Shown here piece by piece: positions 1 to 6,943 of a stretch of DNA of 12,417 nt. Position 1 is the stretch's first letter; each line of letters begins with the position of its first letter. The notes under the pieces are model-generated. The model saw only the letters and a program-made list of their open reading frames with translations, had not been told where the DNA came from and did not search any database. This stretch comes from Caulobacterales bacterium 32-69-10 (GTDB lineage: Bacteria; Pseudomonadota; Alphaproteobacteria; Caulobacterales; Caulobacteraceae), in NCBI GenBank assembly GCA_002280485.1, contig NCED01000049.1, forward strand, positions 1 to 12,417, written 5' to 3'. The translations under genes were made by a program, and so were the position numbers.

Positions 1-55
1 GTTCGCGCACCAGGCCTTCCAGGCGCGCCCGTTCGCGCTCCAGCAGGACCTGTTC
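1..55. other. Foreign GC-rich edge and left chimeric junction
   Basis: The first ~45-55 bases are far richer in G and C than the efp sequence beside them and do not encode the next conserved part of EF-P. On the minus strand they read as a charged helical stretch ([13 protein letters not shown]), reminiscent of coiled-coil linkers in sensor kinases or secretion adaptors, but too short to assign. The switch falls near codons 61-64 of efp (positions 44-55), where the two sources may share a few bases. What is seen is the change in composition and the loss of EF-P similarity; that it is an assembly or cloning chimera is inferred. Confidence 0.65.
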
Positions 56-235
56 AAACTTGTCATCCGCCTTGAAAATATTCTCACTGGGCGCATCTGT
101 CAGCAGATTTTTAAACTTCATTTTGACCACAGAGCCACTGCGACCTGAGCGGCTGTATTCAGCCTTTAAAACGACCATGGCATCAGTGCCAATCATTACT
201 ACGTTACCAACGCGGAGTTCTTGTGCTGTTTTCAT
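1..235 (-). CDS. efp: Elongation factor P, N-terminal part (truncated at chimeric left edge)
   Basis: EF-P binds between the P and E sites of the ribosome and relieves stalling at polyproline stretches. The reading frame starts at ATG 235-233 with [16 protein letters not shown], followed by [16 protein letters not shown] and then KADDKFE, all typical of the N-terminal KOW-like domain. Arg32 sits at the loop tip (SGRSG), the residue rhamnosylated by EarP in betaproteobacteria and some gammaproteobacteria; a lysine here would mean the EpmA system. An AGGA lies 8 bases before the start. The gene lies 87 bases downstream of earP on the same strand, a recurrent pairing. From about residue 62 the frame reads [15 protein letters not shown] instead of the LDRKE-TYSYFADPMYVF expected in EF-P, and the DNA becomes very GC-rich. 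The true EF-P part is therefore about 47-235, and the frame to position 2 is probably a false fusion. Confidence 0.9.
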   Translation of the reverse strand, partial: MKTAQELRVGNVVMIGTDAMVVLKAEYSRSGRSGSVVKMKFKNLLTDAPSENIFKADDKFEQVLLERERARLEGLVRE

Positions 236-322
236 CTTGCTAGTCCTGGGTGCAGAGCTGCTTTTCTGCGGTTTTTATCAAAACCAAGATTGTAACCGCC
301 CGAGGGCTCATTTCGTGTGAGA

Positions 323-1390
323 TCAGGCTACAAAGCCCAATAGACGCGCTGCCAGGCCTCCATCAGCTTGTTTTTTGAGTAAATCCGCTCGCCAGGCCCT
401 GGAATGGCTATTCCAGAGATCTAATGATGCGATCCATTGCGTGGGCACTGCCCAGGTCATTGCGGCAATCACAGCAGTCCTCAGCTCCTGGGAAGTGTCA
501 TCTAGATAGAGATCTAAGAACGCAGCTAACTTCACTTCATGGGCACGATCTTCTTGAGGATAAATATGCCAAATGAAGGGTTTGCCTGCGAGTTGGGCTC
601 TTACAAAAGAATCTTCACCCCGCACGATATTAAAGTCGCATTGCCCAAGTACCCAATCGTATTCATCTTGAGAAACAAAGGGAATGGAAATGAGTTGAAT
701 GGACTCTGGCAGAGTAATTTCTTGGCTGGTGCTCAGCCTTAATTGCTCGAACAGGCCATGAGTCAAAATGATGTCAATGTTTTCACCAGTCTTTCTGAGA
801 TCTGTCAGCCATTTCAACAGCGGTGCTCCTGGATAGCAAAAAACGCTCATACGCTTGGCATTGGGCCTTAATCTTGACCAGCTAGATTTGAGGCTGGTCG
901 GAATATCGCTAGCACTATCCGCAGGGGCTGGCACTGGATCAATGAGGATGCCCCCGGCATTCGCCTGAAAACCCGGAAAGAAGAAATATTTAGGAATGCC
1001 ATGGGCTTGAGGAGAGGCCTTTTGATGAAAGTCCACAATCCAAGGTTCGGCACTGAGATATTCCAAATTGATAATGAGGGGTTTCTTGGGGGCAATCAGT
1101 AAACCCGTGAGATAGCGCTCTGGTAGCTCACAGCCAAAGGCTTCGACGACGACATCTGGAGTTTGAACGGGGTGGCGGCTATTGCTAAAGCTAGCCTCCC
1201 AGGGTTGAAGATCGACTTTTGCTTTGATCGACTCATCTACTCCAGAAGCGAGTAAATTAAGGGTTGGCAGATCGTCACAGAAAATGCGCACGTCTTGGCC
1301 ATGAAGACTTGTTAAGCTTCTTGCTAGGCGCCAGCAAACACCGGCATCACCATAGTTGTCTACGATTTGACAGAAAATATCCCAACGCAT
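323..1390 (-). CDS. earP: EF-P arginine rhamnosyltransferase EarP
   Basis: EarP (formerly DUF2331) transfers L-rhamnose from dTDP-beta-L-rhamnose to Arg32 of EF-P in the cytoplasm and is needed for full EF-P activity. The 355-residue product has the usual family length. It starts [18 protein letters not shown], containing the conserved DNYGD loop (Asp11, Asp15). The C-terminal nucleotide-sugar-binding half has [16 protein letters not shown] and [10 protein letters not shown] (residues ~257-284, with Glu259/Asp260). These blocks define a GT-B fold enzyme of this family. The stop TGA is at 325-323, and efp follows 87 bases downstream with Arg32 intact, so enzyme and substrate are probably co-expressed. 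The start ATG (1390-1388) overlaps the uvrC start on the other strand. The next methionine is far inside conserved sequence, so this start is probably right. Composition matches efp and uvrC, not the DNA beyond 2150. Confidence 0.95.
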   Translation of the reverse strand: MRWDIFCQIVDNYGDAGVCWRLARSLTSLHGQDVRIFCDDLPTLNLLASGVDESIKAKVDLQPWEASFSNSRHPVQTPDVVVEAFGCELPERYLTGLLIAPKKPLIINLEYLSAEPWIVDFHQKASPQAHGIPKYFFFPGFQANAGGILIDPVPAPADSASDIPTSLKSSWSRLRPNAKRMSVFCYPGAPLLKWLTDLRKTGENIDIILTHGLFEQLRLSTSQEITLPESIQLISIPFVSQDEYDWVLGQCDFNIVRGEDSFVRAQLAGKPFIWHIYPQEDRAHEVKLAAFLDLYLDDTSQELRTAVIAAMTWAVPTQWIASLDLWNSHSRAWRADLLKKQADGGLAARLLGFVA

Positions 1391-2157
1391 GAGTAATTCG
1401 CTTTTTGAAACCCTTCAGCAGGATGTTAAACGGCTACCCGGATTGCCGGGGGTGTATCGCTTCTTTGATGAGGCAGGCCACATTTTGTATGTCGGAAAAG
1501 CGCGCAACCTCAAAAAACGTGTTTCTAGTTACTTTCAGCGCACCCAACTCGCCCCCCGAATTCAATTGATGGTGGGCAAAATTGCTCGCTATGAAACAAC
1601 GGTAACACGCTCTGAAACCGAAGCCTTAATTCTAGAGAACAATTTGATTAAGGAGCTTGCTCCCCCATTTAACATTCTCTTTCGGGATGATAAGTCTTAT
1701 CCCTATGTGATGTTGACAGGGCACCAGTTTCCACGATTGGCTTCCTATCGCGGCAAAACGGATAAGCGTAATCATTACTTTGGCCCATTTCCAAATTCCT
1801 GGGCAGTTCGCAATAGCGTGCAAATTTTGCAAAAAGTTTTTCGCCTGAGGACTTGCGAAGACTCTGTTTTTAAAAACCGTAGTCGTCCTTGTTTATTGCA
1901 TCAAATACATCGCTGTAGTGCCCCTTGTGTTGGGAGGCTGAATGTCGAGCAATACGGACAAGATGTAGCACAAGCAACGCGTTTTCTGGAGGGGGACCAT
2001 AGTCGCGTGCTCTCTGAGCTAGAGAAAAAGATGCATGCTTATAGCGATGCCATGGAGTTTGAGATGGCTGCTGTCTTGCGAGATCGAATTGCCGATCTGT
2101 CTAGTGTGCTGCAACAGCAATCGATGGATACCGTTGCTGATGGTGAGGGTGATGTGG
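1389..2157 (+). CDS. uvrC: UvrC excinuclease subunit, N-terminal part (cut at chimeric junction)
   Basis: UvrC makes the 3' and 5' incisions around lesions found by UvrA/UvrB in nucleotide excision repair. The N-terminal GIY-YIG nuclease domain is visible as GVY (21-23), YVGKA (34-38), Arg39 and SETEALILE (75-83, containing the catalytic-region Glu). Four cysteines, Cys156, Cys168, Cys176 and Cys180, match the cluster reported to bind Fe-S in UvrC. The UvrB-binding UVR region follows at ~205-240. UvrC usually has about 600-650 residues. Here family similarity ends near residue 257 (GEGDVD), just where the sequence becomes antisense acpS; the RNase H-like nuclease and helix-hairpin-helix domains are absent. 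The frame stays open to 2642, giving a false 417-residue fusion. No good ribosome-binding site is visible before the ATG, and the upstream DNA is earP coding sequence. Confidence 0.93.
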
Positions 2158-2159
2158 AT
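2142..2159. other. Right chimeric junction between uvrC and acpS
   Basis: These 18 bases fit both genes. Read forward they encode GEGDVD, the expected continuation of betaproteobacterial UvrC. Read in reverse they encode IHITLT, the expected penultimate strand of AcpS. Left of them the DNA is uvrC with moderate GC; right of them it is GC-rich acpS. Neither gene continues past the shared stretch. A switch inside a short shared sequence is what a false assembly overlap or template-switch chimera leaves behind. No inverted repeats, target duplication or integrase are present. Confidence 0.85.
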
Positions 2160-2486
2160 GTTGGGCTTCATGCCGGCGGGGATGAGCAGGGCCAGGCGTT
2201 CGGCGGCGCCGCCGGTCAGCAGCATGGTCGGGCGGCCGGAGCGCAGGTTGATCACCCCCATGTCGCGCCAGAACACCCCCTGGTGGATGCCGGTGCCCAG
2301 GGCCTTGGAGCAGGCCTCCTTGGCGGCGAAACGCTTGGCGTAGGAGGCGGCGCGGTCGGACTTCTTCTCCGAGCGGTTCCGCTCCAGCTCGGTGAACACC
2401 CGGTTGGTGAAGCGCGCGCCGAAGCGATCAAGGGTGTCCTGCACCCGCCGGATGTCGATCAGGTCCGAGCCCAGGCCGACGATCAC
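2142..2486 (-). CDS. acpS: Holo-acyl-carrier-protein synthase AcpS (C-terminus lost at junction)
   Basis: AcpS transfers 4'-phosphopantetheine from CoA to a serine of acyl carrier protein, activating it for fatty-acid synthesis. The start is GTG at 2486-2484, giving [16 protein letters not shown]. It contains the Mg-binding Asp8 (GSDLIDI) and Glu57 ([15 protein letters not shown]), then GRPTMLL and, at the end, NIHITLT. The start codon overlaps the pdxJ stop as GTGA, a 4-base overlap that favours translational coupling; pdxJ-acpS is a classic gene pair. The protein should continue with a short final strand beginning near Asp-Asp after residue 115. Instead the frame runs into antisense uvrC and stops at 2019 with 36 unrelated residues. 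Only 2142-2486 is genuine. The truncation is attributed to the chimera rather than to gene decay. Confidence 0.93.
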
Positions 2487-3253
2487 CGGGACGCGCCTTG
2501 GGGTCTGGTCTCGTCCATCAGCGCCCGCATCCGGCGGATGGCGGCGTCCAGGCCGATGAAGATGGCTTCGCCGATGAGGAAATGGCCGATGTTTAGCTCC
2601 ATCACCTCGGGTATGGCGGCCACGGCGCCCACGGTCGCGTAGTCGATGCCATGGCCGGCGTGGACCTCCAGGCCCAGGGCGGCGGCCTGGGCGGCGCCGG
2701 CCTTGAGCCGTTCCAGAATGCGGGCGGCTTTTTCGGTCTCGCCGGCGCGCACCGCATCGCAATAGGCCCCGGTATGCAGCTCGACGACCTGGGCCCCGGC
2801 CTCGGCGCCGGCGGCGATCTGGGCCCGGTCGGCCTCGATGAACAGGGAGACCCGAACCCCGGCGGCGGCGAGCGCCCGGGTGGTGTGGGTCACGGCGTTG
2901 GCCCCGCGCACCACGTCGAGGCCGCCCTCCGTCGTCACCTCCTCGCGCCGCTCGGGCACCAGGCAGGCGGCGTAGGGCCGGTGGGCCAGGGCTATGCCCA
3001 GCATCTCCTCGGTGACCGCCATCTCCAGGTTCAGCGGCCGGCCCCGCTGACGGCACAGGGCCGACAGGACGTCGATGTCGGCGTCCGAGATGTGGCGGCG
3101 GTCCTCGCGCAGGTGGGCGGTGATCCCGTCGGCCCCGGCGGCGATGGCGAGTTCGGCCGCACGGGCGGGCTCGGGATAGGTCGCGCCCCGGGCGTTCCGG
3201 ATGGTCGCCACATGGTCGATGTTGACGCCGAGTCTCAGCTTGCCCACGGGCAT
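2483..3253 (-). CDS. pdxJ: Pyridoxine 5'-phosphate synthase PdxJ
   Basis: PdxJ condenses 3-amino-2-oxopropyl phosphate with 1-deoxy-D-xylulose 5-phosphate to form pyridoxine 5'-phosphate, the last ring-closing step of the DXP-dependent vitamin B6 pathway. The 256-residue TIM barrel is of normal length. Landmarks are [14 protein letters not shown] (10-23), [13 protein letters not shown] (43-55, with His47, Arg49 and His54), [12 protein letters not shown] (74-85, with Glu77), [16 protein letters not shown] (98-113), HTGAYCDA (160-167), GHGIDY (200-205, with the proposed acid-base His201) and [12 protein letters not shown] (219-230). The start ATG 3253-3251 has GGAG five bases upstream. The stop overlaps the acpS start. 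A 109-base gap with a REP-like palindrome separates it from pyrE upstream, so expression may be partly independent of pyrE. Confidence 0.97.
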   Translation of the reverse strand: MPVGKLRLGVNIDHVATIRNARGATYPEPARAAELAIAAGADGITAHLREDRRHISDADIDVLSALCRQRGRPLNLEMAVTEEMLGIALAHRPYAACLVPERREEVTTEGGLDVVRGANAVTHTTRALAAAGVRVSLFIEADRAQIAAGAEAGAQVVELHTGAYCDAVRAGETEKAARILERLKAGAAQAAALGLEVHAGHGIDYATVGAVAAIPEVMELNIGHFLIGEAIFIGLDAAIRRMRALMDETRPQGASR

Positions 3254-3258
3254 CTAAC

Positions 3259-3356
3259 TCCGCTCACCCCGGCGGAAGCCGGGGCCCAGGTTTTGGCGGT
3301 CCGCACAGTCCCAGAAACAAAAAAGCCTGGGTCCCGGCTTTCGCCGGGATGAGCGG
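3259..3356. repeat. REP-like imperfect inverted repeat between pyrE and pdxJ
   Basis: Arms at ~3260-3290 and ~3325-3355 are inverted copies about 31 bases long with three mismatches, around a 34-base spacer containing a run of A. Each arm is itself palindromic: a CCGGC / GCCGG core around GGAA or GAAA, flanked by the consensus CTCAYCCC and CCCAGG. Units of this form are dispersed between genes in many alphaproteobacteria, Caulobacterales included. It could fold as a large hairpin in the pyrE-pdxJ transcript and act as an mRNA stabiliser or partial terminator. There is no U-tract typical of an intrinsic terminator on the minus strand. That it is dispersed in this genome is inferred, since only one copy lies here. 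Confidence 0.75.
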
Positions 3357-3362
3357 GGAAAA

Positions 3363-3947
3363 TCAATGCCCGAGCCGCCGGCTGCCCGGGTCCTCGGTCG
3401 GGATGGCCGCGAGCTCGGGCGGCAGGGCGTCGGCGGGATAGGCGGGGACCTTCATGCTGGCCAGGGCCACCAGGGGCGCGCCCACGTCGGCCTCGCCGCC
3501 GGAGCGGTCGACGATGCAGGCGGCGCAGACCACCTCGCCGCCGGCCGCCCGGATGGCGGCGATGCATTCGCGCGACGACAGGCCGGTGGTCACGATATCC
3601 TCGACCATGGCGACGCGCGCGCCGGGCTCGAGGTGGAAGCCGCGGCGGAACTTGAACACCTTGTCCTCGCGCTCGACATAGATCGAGGGCACGCCGAGCT
3701 GCCGGGCCGTCTCATAGCCCGGGATGATGCCGCCCACCGCCGGCGAGACGCAGACGTCGACCTCGCCCACCTCGGCGCGGATCTTGTCGGCCAGGGCCTT
3801 GCACAGGCGCGCGGTGCGGTCGGCGTGCATGAACACCAGGTTCTTCTGCAGGAACAGCGGGCTGTGCAGGCCCGAGGAGAGCACGAAGTGGCCCTCGCGC
3901 AGGGCGCCGGCGGCGCGGAATTCGGCGAGGACGTCGTCCGGGCTCAT
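3363..3947 (-). CDS. pyrE: Orotate phosphoribosyltransferase PyrE
   Basis: PyrE joins orotate and PRPP to give orotidine 5'-monophosphate in de novo pyrimidine synthesis. The 194-residue product begins [20 protein letters not shown]. It contains the [16 protein letters not shown] substrate region (21-36), [16 protein letters not shown] (67-82), [15 protein letters not shown] (90-104) and the PRPP-binding motif [14 protein letters not shown] (112-125), so all expected parts are present. I chose ATG 3947-3945 because AGGAG lies five bases upstream and the protein then starts where family members do; the longer open frame to 4301 is rsh antisense. The 71-base gap from the rsh stop holds two small hairpins: a 7-bp perfect stem (3959-3965 with 3981-3987) and a 5-bp stem (4004-4008 with 4014-4018). 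They could influence expression, but neither resembles a defined attenuator. It probably lies in one operon with rpoZ and rsh upstream. Confidence 0.97.
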   Translation of the reverse strand: MSPDDVLAEFRAAGALREGHFVLSSGLHSPLFLQKNLVFMHADRTARLCKALADKIRAEVGEVDVCVSPAVGGIIPGYETARQLGVPSIYVEREDKVFKFRRGFHLEPGARVAMVEDIVTTGLSSRECIAAIRAAGGEVVCAACIVDRSGGEADVGAPLVALASMKVPAYPADALPPELAAIPTEDPGSRRLGH

Positions 3948-4018
3948 GAGGGCTCCTGGGTTCGCGGGTGTCCTTGGATAGCGAACCGCAGGGCGGACTT
4001 GAAGGGCGTTGTGCGCCC

Positions 4019-6340
4019 CTACCCCTTCACCCGGTCGACCGTCTCGATCGATGGGCAGGCGCGCAGGGCGGCGGCGATGTGGGTCAGGTGCTTGGCGTCC
4101 AGCACCTCGACGTCCACGTCCACGTCGAAGAAGTCCGACTGGCGGTGGTGCATGCGCAGGTTGACGATATTGCCGCCGGCCCCGCCGATCAGGGTGCAGG
4201 CCTGGCCGAGCACGCCCGGGGCGTTCCTGATGGTGGCGGTCAGCTTGGCGCGGCTGATGGTGTTGCGCTCGGCCTCGGGGGTCCAGTGCAGGTCGCGCCA
4301 CAGCTCATCCTGGTCCTCGTATTCGACCAGCCGCGGGCAGTCGATGGTGTGGACGGCCAGGCCCTGGCCCTTGGCCCCGGTCTGCTGGATACCGACGATG
4401 CGGTCGCCCGGCACCGGCGAACAGCATTCGCCGAAGTGCAGCGACACGCCCGGTGTCAGGCCGCCGCCACGCACGAACAGCTTGGCCCCCTTGCCGTCCT
4501 CGATGCGGGTACGGGCCGCGGCGGCCTCCCGCTCGGCCGGCTTCAGCTCAGGGAAGACGGCGTCGAGGATCTGGTTGGGGGTGGCGCGGCCCCGGCCGGC
4601 GGCCTCGTAGATATCCTCGTCGGCGCCGAGGGCGAAGCGGTCCAGCGCGGGCCGCAAGGACACCTCGGCCAGCGTCCGGCCGGCCTTGGCGAAGGTCTGC
4701 TCGATCGCCGCCTTGCCGAGCCGCGCGAACTCCTCGCGCTCGGTCTGGCGGATGTGCCGGCGGATGGCCGAGCGGGCGCGCCCGGTGATGGTCAGGGATC
4801 GCCAATCGGGCGGCACGACCGGCTTGGGGCCGCGGATCACCTCGACCACGTCGCCGTTGTTGAGCGGGGTGCGCAGGGGCTTGAGCTCCCCGTTGATCTT
4901 CACCCCGATGGCGGTGTCGCCCACGTCGGTGTGGACCGCATAGGCGAAGTCGAGCGGCATGGCGCCGCGCGGCAGGCTGATCAGCTTGCCCTTGGGGGTG
5001 AAGACGAAGGCCTGGTCTAAATACATCTCGAGCTTGGCGTGCTCGACCAGCTCTTCGACGTCGCCGCCGTGCTCCAGCACCTGCACCAGGTGGCGCAGGT
5101 TGATCAGGGGGTCGCGGCCGCCGCCGGCCTCGGCCGCGGCGGGATCGAAGCCGTAGTTGCGGCCCTTGTAGCGCCAGTGGGCGGCGACGCCCTCCTCGGC
5201 CACCCGGTCCATGGCCTCGGTGCGGATCTGCAGCTCGATGCGCATGCCCTTGGGGCCGACCACCGTGGTGTGCAGGGAGCGGTAGTTGTTCCGCTTGGGC
5301 GTCGAGATGTAGTCCTTGAACCGCTCCGGCACGCTGGGCCAGGCGCGGTGGATGACGCCCAGAGCGCGATAGGCGTCCTCCTCGGACTCCACGATCACCC
5401 GGAAGGCGTAGATGTCGGACAGCTGCGAGAAGCCGACCGACTTCCTCTGCAGCTTGCGCCAGATCGAATAGGCCTGCTTCTCGCGGCCGTAGACCCGCGC
5501 CTCGACGCCGGACGACTCCAGGCGGGCGGAGATTTCCCCCGACACGATGGCGACCGCCTGGCCCTGGCTGCCGCGCAGCTGCTCCAGCCGGCGAAGGATG
5601 GCGTTGCGCGCCGACGGGTTGAGGTGCTCGAACGCCAGCTCCTCCAGCTCCGAACAGATGCGGTGGACCCCGATCGAGCGGGCGAGCGGCGCATAGATGT
5701 CGAGGGTCTCGCGAGCGATTCGCTCGCGCTTGGCCGCGCTCTTGATGAAGTGCAGCGTGCGCATGTTGTGCAGGCGGTCGGCCAGCTTGACCAGGAGGAC
5801 GCGGACGTCCTTGGAAATGGCCAGGATGAACTTGCGCAGGTTCTCGGCGTTGCGGCGCTGGTCCGACGCCAGCTCCAGGCGCGACAGCTTGGTCACGCCC
5901 TCGACCAGCTCGGCCACCTCCTCGCCGAATAGTTCGGCGATGTCGTCGCGGGTGGCCTGGGTGTCCTCGATGACGTCATGCAGCAGGGCGGTGACGATGG
6001 CGGCGCTGTCCAGCCGGTACTCGGTGAGTATGCCGGCCACCTCGATCGGATGGGCGAAATAGGGATCGCCGGAGGCGCGCAGCTGGGCCCCGTGCATGCG
6101 CATGGCATAGACGTAGGCCCGGTTGAGCAGGCCCTCGTCGGCGGTGGGGTCGTAGCTCTTGACCCGGTCGATCAGCTCGTACTGGCGCAGGTACTGGCGG
6201 CCGCGGGGCGCCGCCGGGGCGGGCGCGGGTTCAGTCTGCGGCTCGGGAGCCGGCGGAGCTTCAGGCGTGAGCGCCGGGACGGGCCCGGCAGTCTCGGAGA
6301 CCGTCTCTGGAAGAAGCGTTTCTGCGCCCGGGGGCGTCAG
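4019..6340 (-). CDS. rsh: Bifunctional (p)ppGpp synthetase/hydrolase (RelA/SpoT homologue)
   Basis: It makes (p)ppGpp from ATP and GDP/GTP and also degrades it, setting the stringent response. Counting from CTG 6340-6338 (773 residues), a Pro/Ala-rich tail (~1-47) precedes [13 protein letters not shown]. The hydrolase HD domain follows, with AHPIEVA (96-102) and LLHDVIEDT (119-127). The synthetase domain has [22 protein letters not shown] and [12 protein letters not shown]. The RFKD sequence is the RxKD type of bifunctional enzymes, not the ExDD of RelA-only synthetases. TGS (~422-483), a Cys-Cys zinc-finger-type segment ([10 protein letters not shown]) and an ACT domain (~695-773) complete the long-RSH layout. 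There is no ATG, GTG or TTG in frame before Met80 (6103), which would remove the conserved QYELIDRV helix. The CTG has AGGAGG 7 bases upstream and overlaps the rpoZ stop as CTGA, so I propose it as the start. Confidence 0.93.
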   Translation of the reverse strand: MTPPGAETLLPETVSETAGPVPALTPEAPPAPEPQTEPAPAPAAPRGRQYLRQYELIDRVKSYDPTADEGLLNRAYVYAMRMHGAQLRASGDPYFAHPIEVAGILTEYRLDSAAIVTALLHDVIEDTQATRDDIAELFGEEVAELVEGVTKLSRLELASDQRRNAENLRKFILAISKDVRVLLVKLADRLHNMRTLHFIKSAAKRERIARETLDIYAPLARSIGVHRICSELEELAFEHLNPSARNAILRRLEQLRGSQGQAVAIVSGEISARLESSGVEARVYGREKQAYSIWRKLQRKSVGFSQLSDIYAFRVIVESEEDAYRALGVIHRAWPSVPERFKDYISTPKRNNYRSLHTTVVGPKGMRIELQIRTEAMDRVAEEGVAAHWRYKGRNYGFDPAAAEAGGGRDPLINLRHLVQVLEHGGDVEELVEHAKLEMYLDQAFVFTPKGKLISLPRGAMPLDFAYAVHTDVGDTAIGVKINGELKPLRTPLNNGDVVEVIRGPKPVVPPDWRSLTITGRARSAIRRHIRQTEREEFARLGKAAIEQTFAKAGRTLAEVSLRPALDRFALGADEDIYEAAGRGRATPNQILDAVFPELKPAEREAAAARTRIEDGKGAKLFVRGGGLTPGVSLHFGECCSPVPGDRIVGIQQTGAKGQGLAVHTIDCPRLVEYEDQDELWRDLHWTPEAERNTISRAKLTATIRNAPGVLGQACTLIGGAGGNIVNLRMHHRQSDFFDVDVDVEVLDAKHLTHIAAALRACPSIETVDRVKG

Positions 6341-6696
6341 TAGCGCTCCTCCTGCCCGCCGTCGCGGTCGGACTGCAGGGCGCGGACCAGTTCCTGCTCG
6401 CTCATGTGCATGTGCTGCGGATCGGCCAGCAGGGCCATGGTCTCGGCCTCTTCCTCGGCCTCGGTCCGCTCGTCCACCCGCTGCAGGGTGGAGATCAGCG
6501 CCTCGCGCAGGGTGTCCGGGTCAACGGCCTCGTCGGCGATCTCGCGCAGGGCCACCACCGGGTTCTTGTCGTTGTCGCGGTCCACCAGCAGGGGCGAACC
6601 GGTCGAGATCGACCGCGCACGGTGCGCCGACAACAGCACTAGGCTGAAGCGGTTGGGAACCTTCTGAACGCAATCTTCGACGGTGACGCGGGCCAT
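6337..6696 (-). CDS. rpoZ: RNA polymerase omega subunit
   Basis: Omega helps assemble and stabilise RNA polymerase by clamping the beta-prime C-terminus. The 119-residue product begins [20 protein letters not shown] and contains SAHRARSI (23-30) and [14 protein letters not shown] (45-58), the conserved core. A long acidic C-terminal tail follows, as in other alphaproteobacteria. The N-terminal Met-Ala-Arg is the MAR sequence linked in published work to ppGpp binding at site 1 of RNA polymerase. That fits its position directly before rsh, whose proposed start overlaps the rpoZ stop by four bases. The ATG 6696-6694 has a GAGGA Shine-Dalgarno four to five bases upstream, partly inside a hairpin (6703-6729). 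The gene is preceded by a 247-base repeat-rich gap, so the promoter for rpoZ-rsh probably lies there. Confidence 0.96.
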   Translation of the reverse strand: MARVTVEDCVQKVPNRFSLVLLSAHRARSISTGSPLLVDRDNDKNPVVALREIADEAVDPDTLREALISTLQRVDERTEAEEEAETMALLADPQHMHMSEQELVRALQSDRDGGQEERY

Positions 6697-6702
6697 GTAG
6701 TC

Positions 6703-6729
6703 CTCGGGAAGGCGGATAGACCTCCCGAG
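6703..6729 (-). promoter_or_regulatory. Hairpin overlapping the rpoZ ribosome-binding site
   Basis: 6703-6712 can pair with 6721-6729 (nine pairs with one bulged A, 8-base loop). On the minus-strand RNA the 3' arm ends in CCCGAG, and the following GA completes the GAGGA Shine-Dalgarno of rpoZ, whose ATG is at 6696-6694. The binding site is therefore partly held in the stem. The pairing is seen directly; any role in translation control is inferred and would need conservation to support it. Confidence 0.4.
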
Positions 6730-6785
6730 ATAGGGTTTTGCGCCTGCGAAGGCAATGAGAAACGGGCTGGCGCGGCGTCTTAGAT

Positions 6786-6892
6786 CTTCCCCCGCGCCCT
6801 TCTGCGTGGGGAAGTACCCCGCGCAACGGGGGGAAGGGGCTGCAGGGCGCGACTGCTCCCTGTTTTAAGCGGCCCGCCCTGCAGCCCCCTCC
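6786..6892. repeat. Composite inverted repeats between folK and rpoZ
   Basis: Several nested palindromes fill this gap. 6804-6811 pairs with 6817-6824 (8 bp with one G-T, 5-base loop). CTTCCCCC at 6786-6793 pairs with 6829-6836. The arms 6832-6849 and 6875-6892 form an 18-bp inverted repeat around GGGCTGCAGGGCG with one mismatch and a 25-base spacer. C-rich direct repeats (CCCCCTCC) continue to ~6918. G- and C-rich composites of this kind are common between genes in Caulobacteraceae. No gene is visible in 6697-6943. It may separate folK transcription from the rpoZ operon or be a non-autonomous dispersed element. Confidence 0.65.
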
Positions 6893-6912
6893 ACCACCTT
6901 CGGCGGTCCCCC

Positions 6913-6938
6913 TCCCCCAATCAGAAGAGATCGGGGGA
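6913..6938 (-). terminator. Possible terminator hairpin after folK
   Basis: Five bases past the folK stop on the minus strand, TCCCCC (6913-6918) pairs with GGGGGA (6933-6938). An A-C mismatch and three more pairs close on an AGAAGA loop. No U-tract follows, so termination is only plausible; in GC-rich genomes many terminators lack a clear U-run. Confidence 0.35.
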
Positions 6939-6943
6939 AGAGC

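Noticed and set aside
270..285. Small A/T-rich hairpin (GGTTTT / AAAACC) between earP and efp
   Set aside because: Only six pairs with no clear terminator or riboswitch layout; the gap of 87 bases probably just holds the efp leader.
55..2159. Horizontal transfer of a betaproteobacterial efp-earP-uvrC block
   Set aside because: Both ends cut genes in the middle, acpS would be destroyed, and there is no integrase, repeat or tRNA site; a chimera explains it more simply.
1389..2642. 417-residue frame joining UvrC to a Gly/Ala-rich C-terminus
   Set aside because: Everything after about residue 257 is antisense acpS and pdxJ sequence from another organism; it is a false fusion across the junction.
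2019..3056. 345-residue frame on the minus strand containing AcpS
   Set aside because: The first part is pdxJ read in a wrong frame and the last 36 residues are antisense uvrC; only 2142-2486 is real acpS.
5039..5932. 297-residue plus-strand frame opposite rsh, with others at 3968-5020 and 3366-4610
   Set aside because: These are antisense to well-supported rsh and pyrE, with repetitive Gly/Leu/Asp/Val composition and no recognisable domain.
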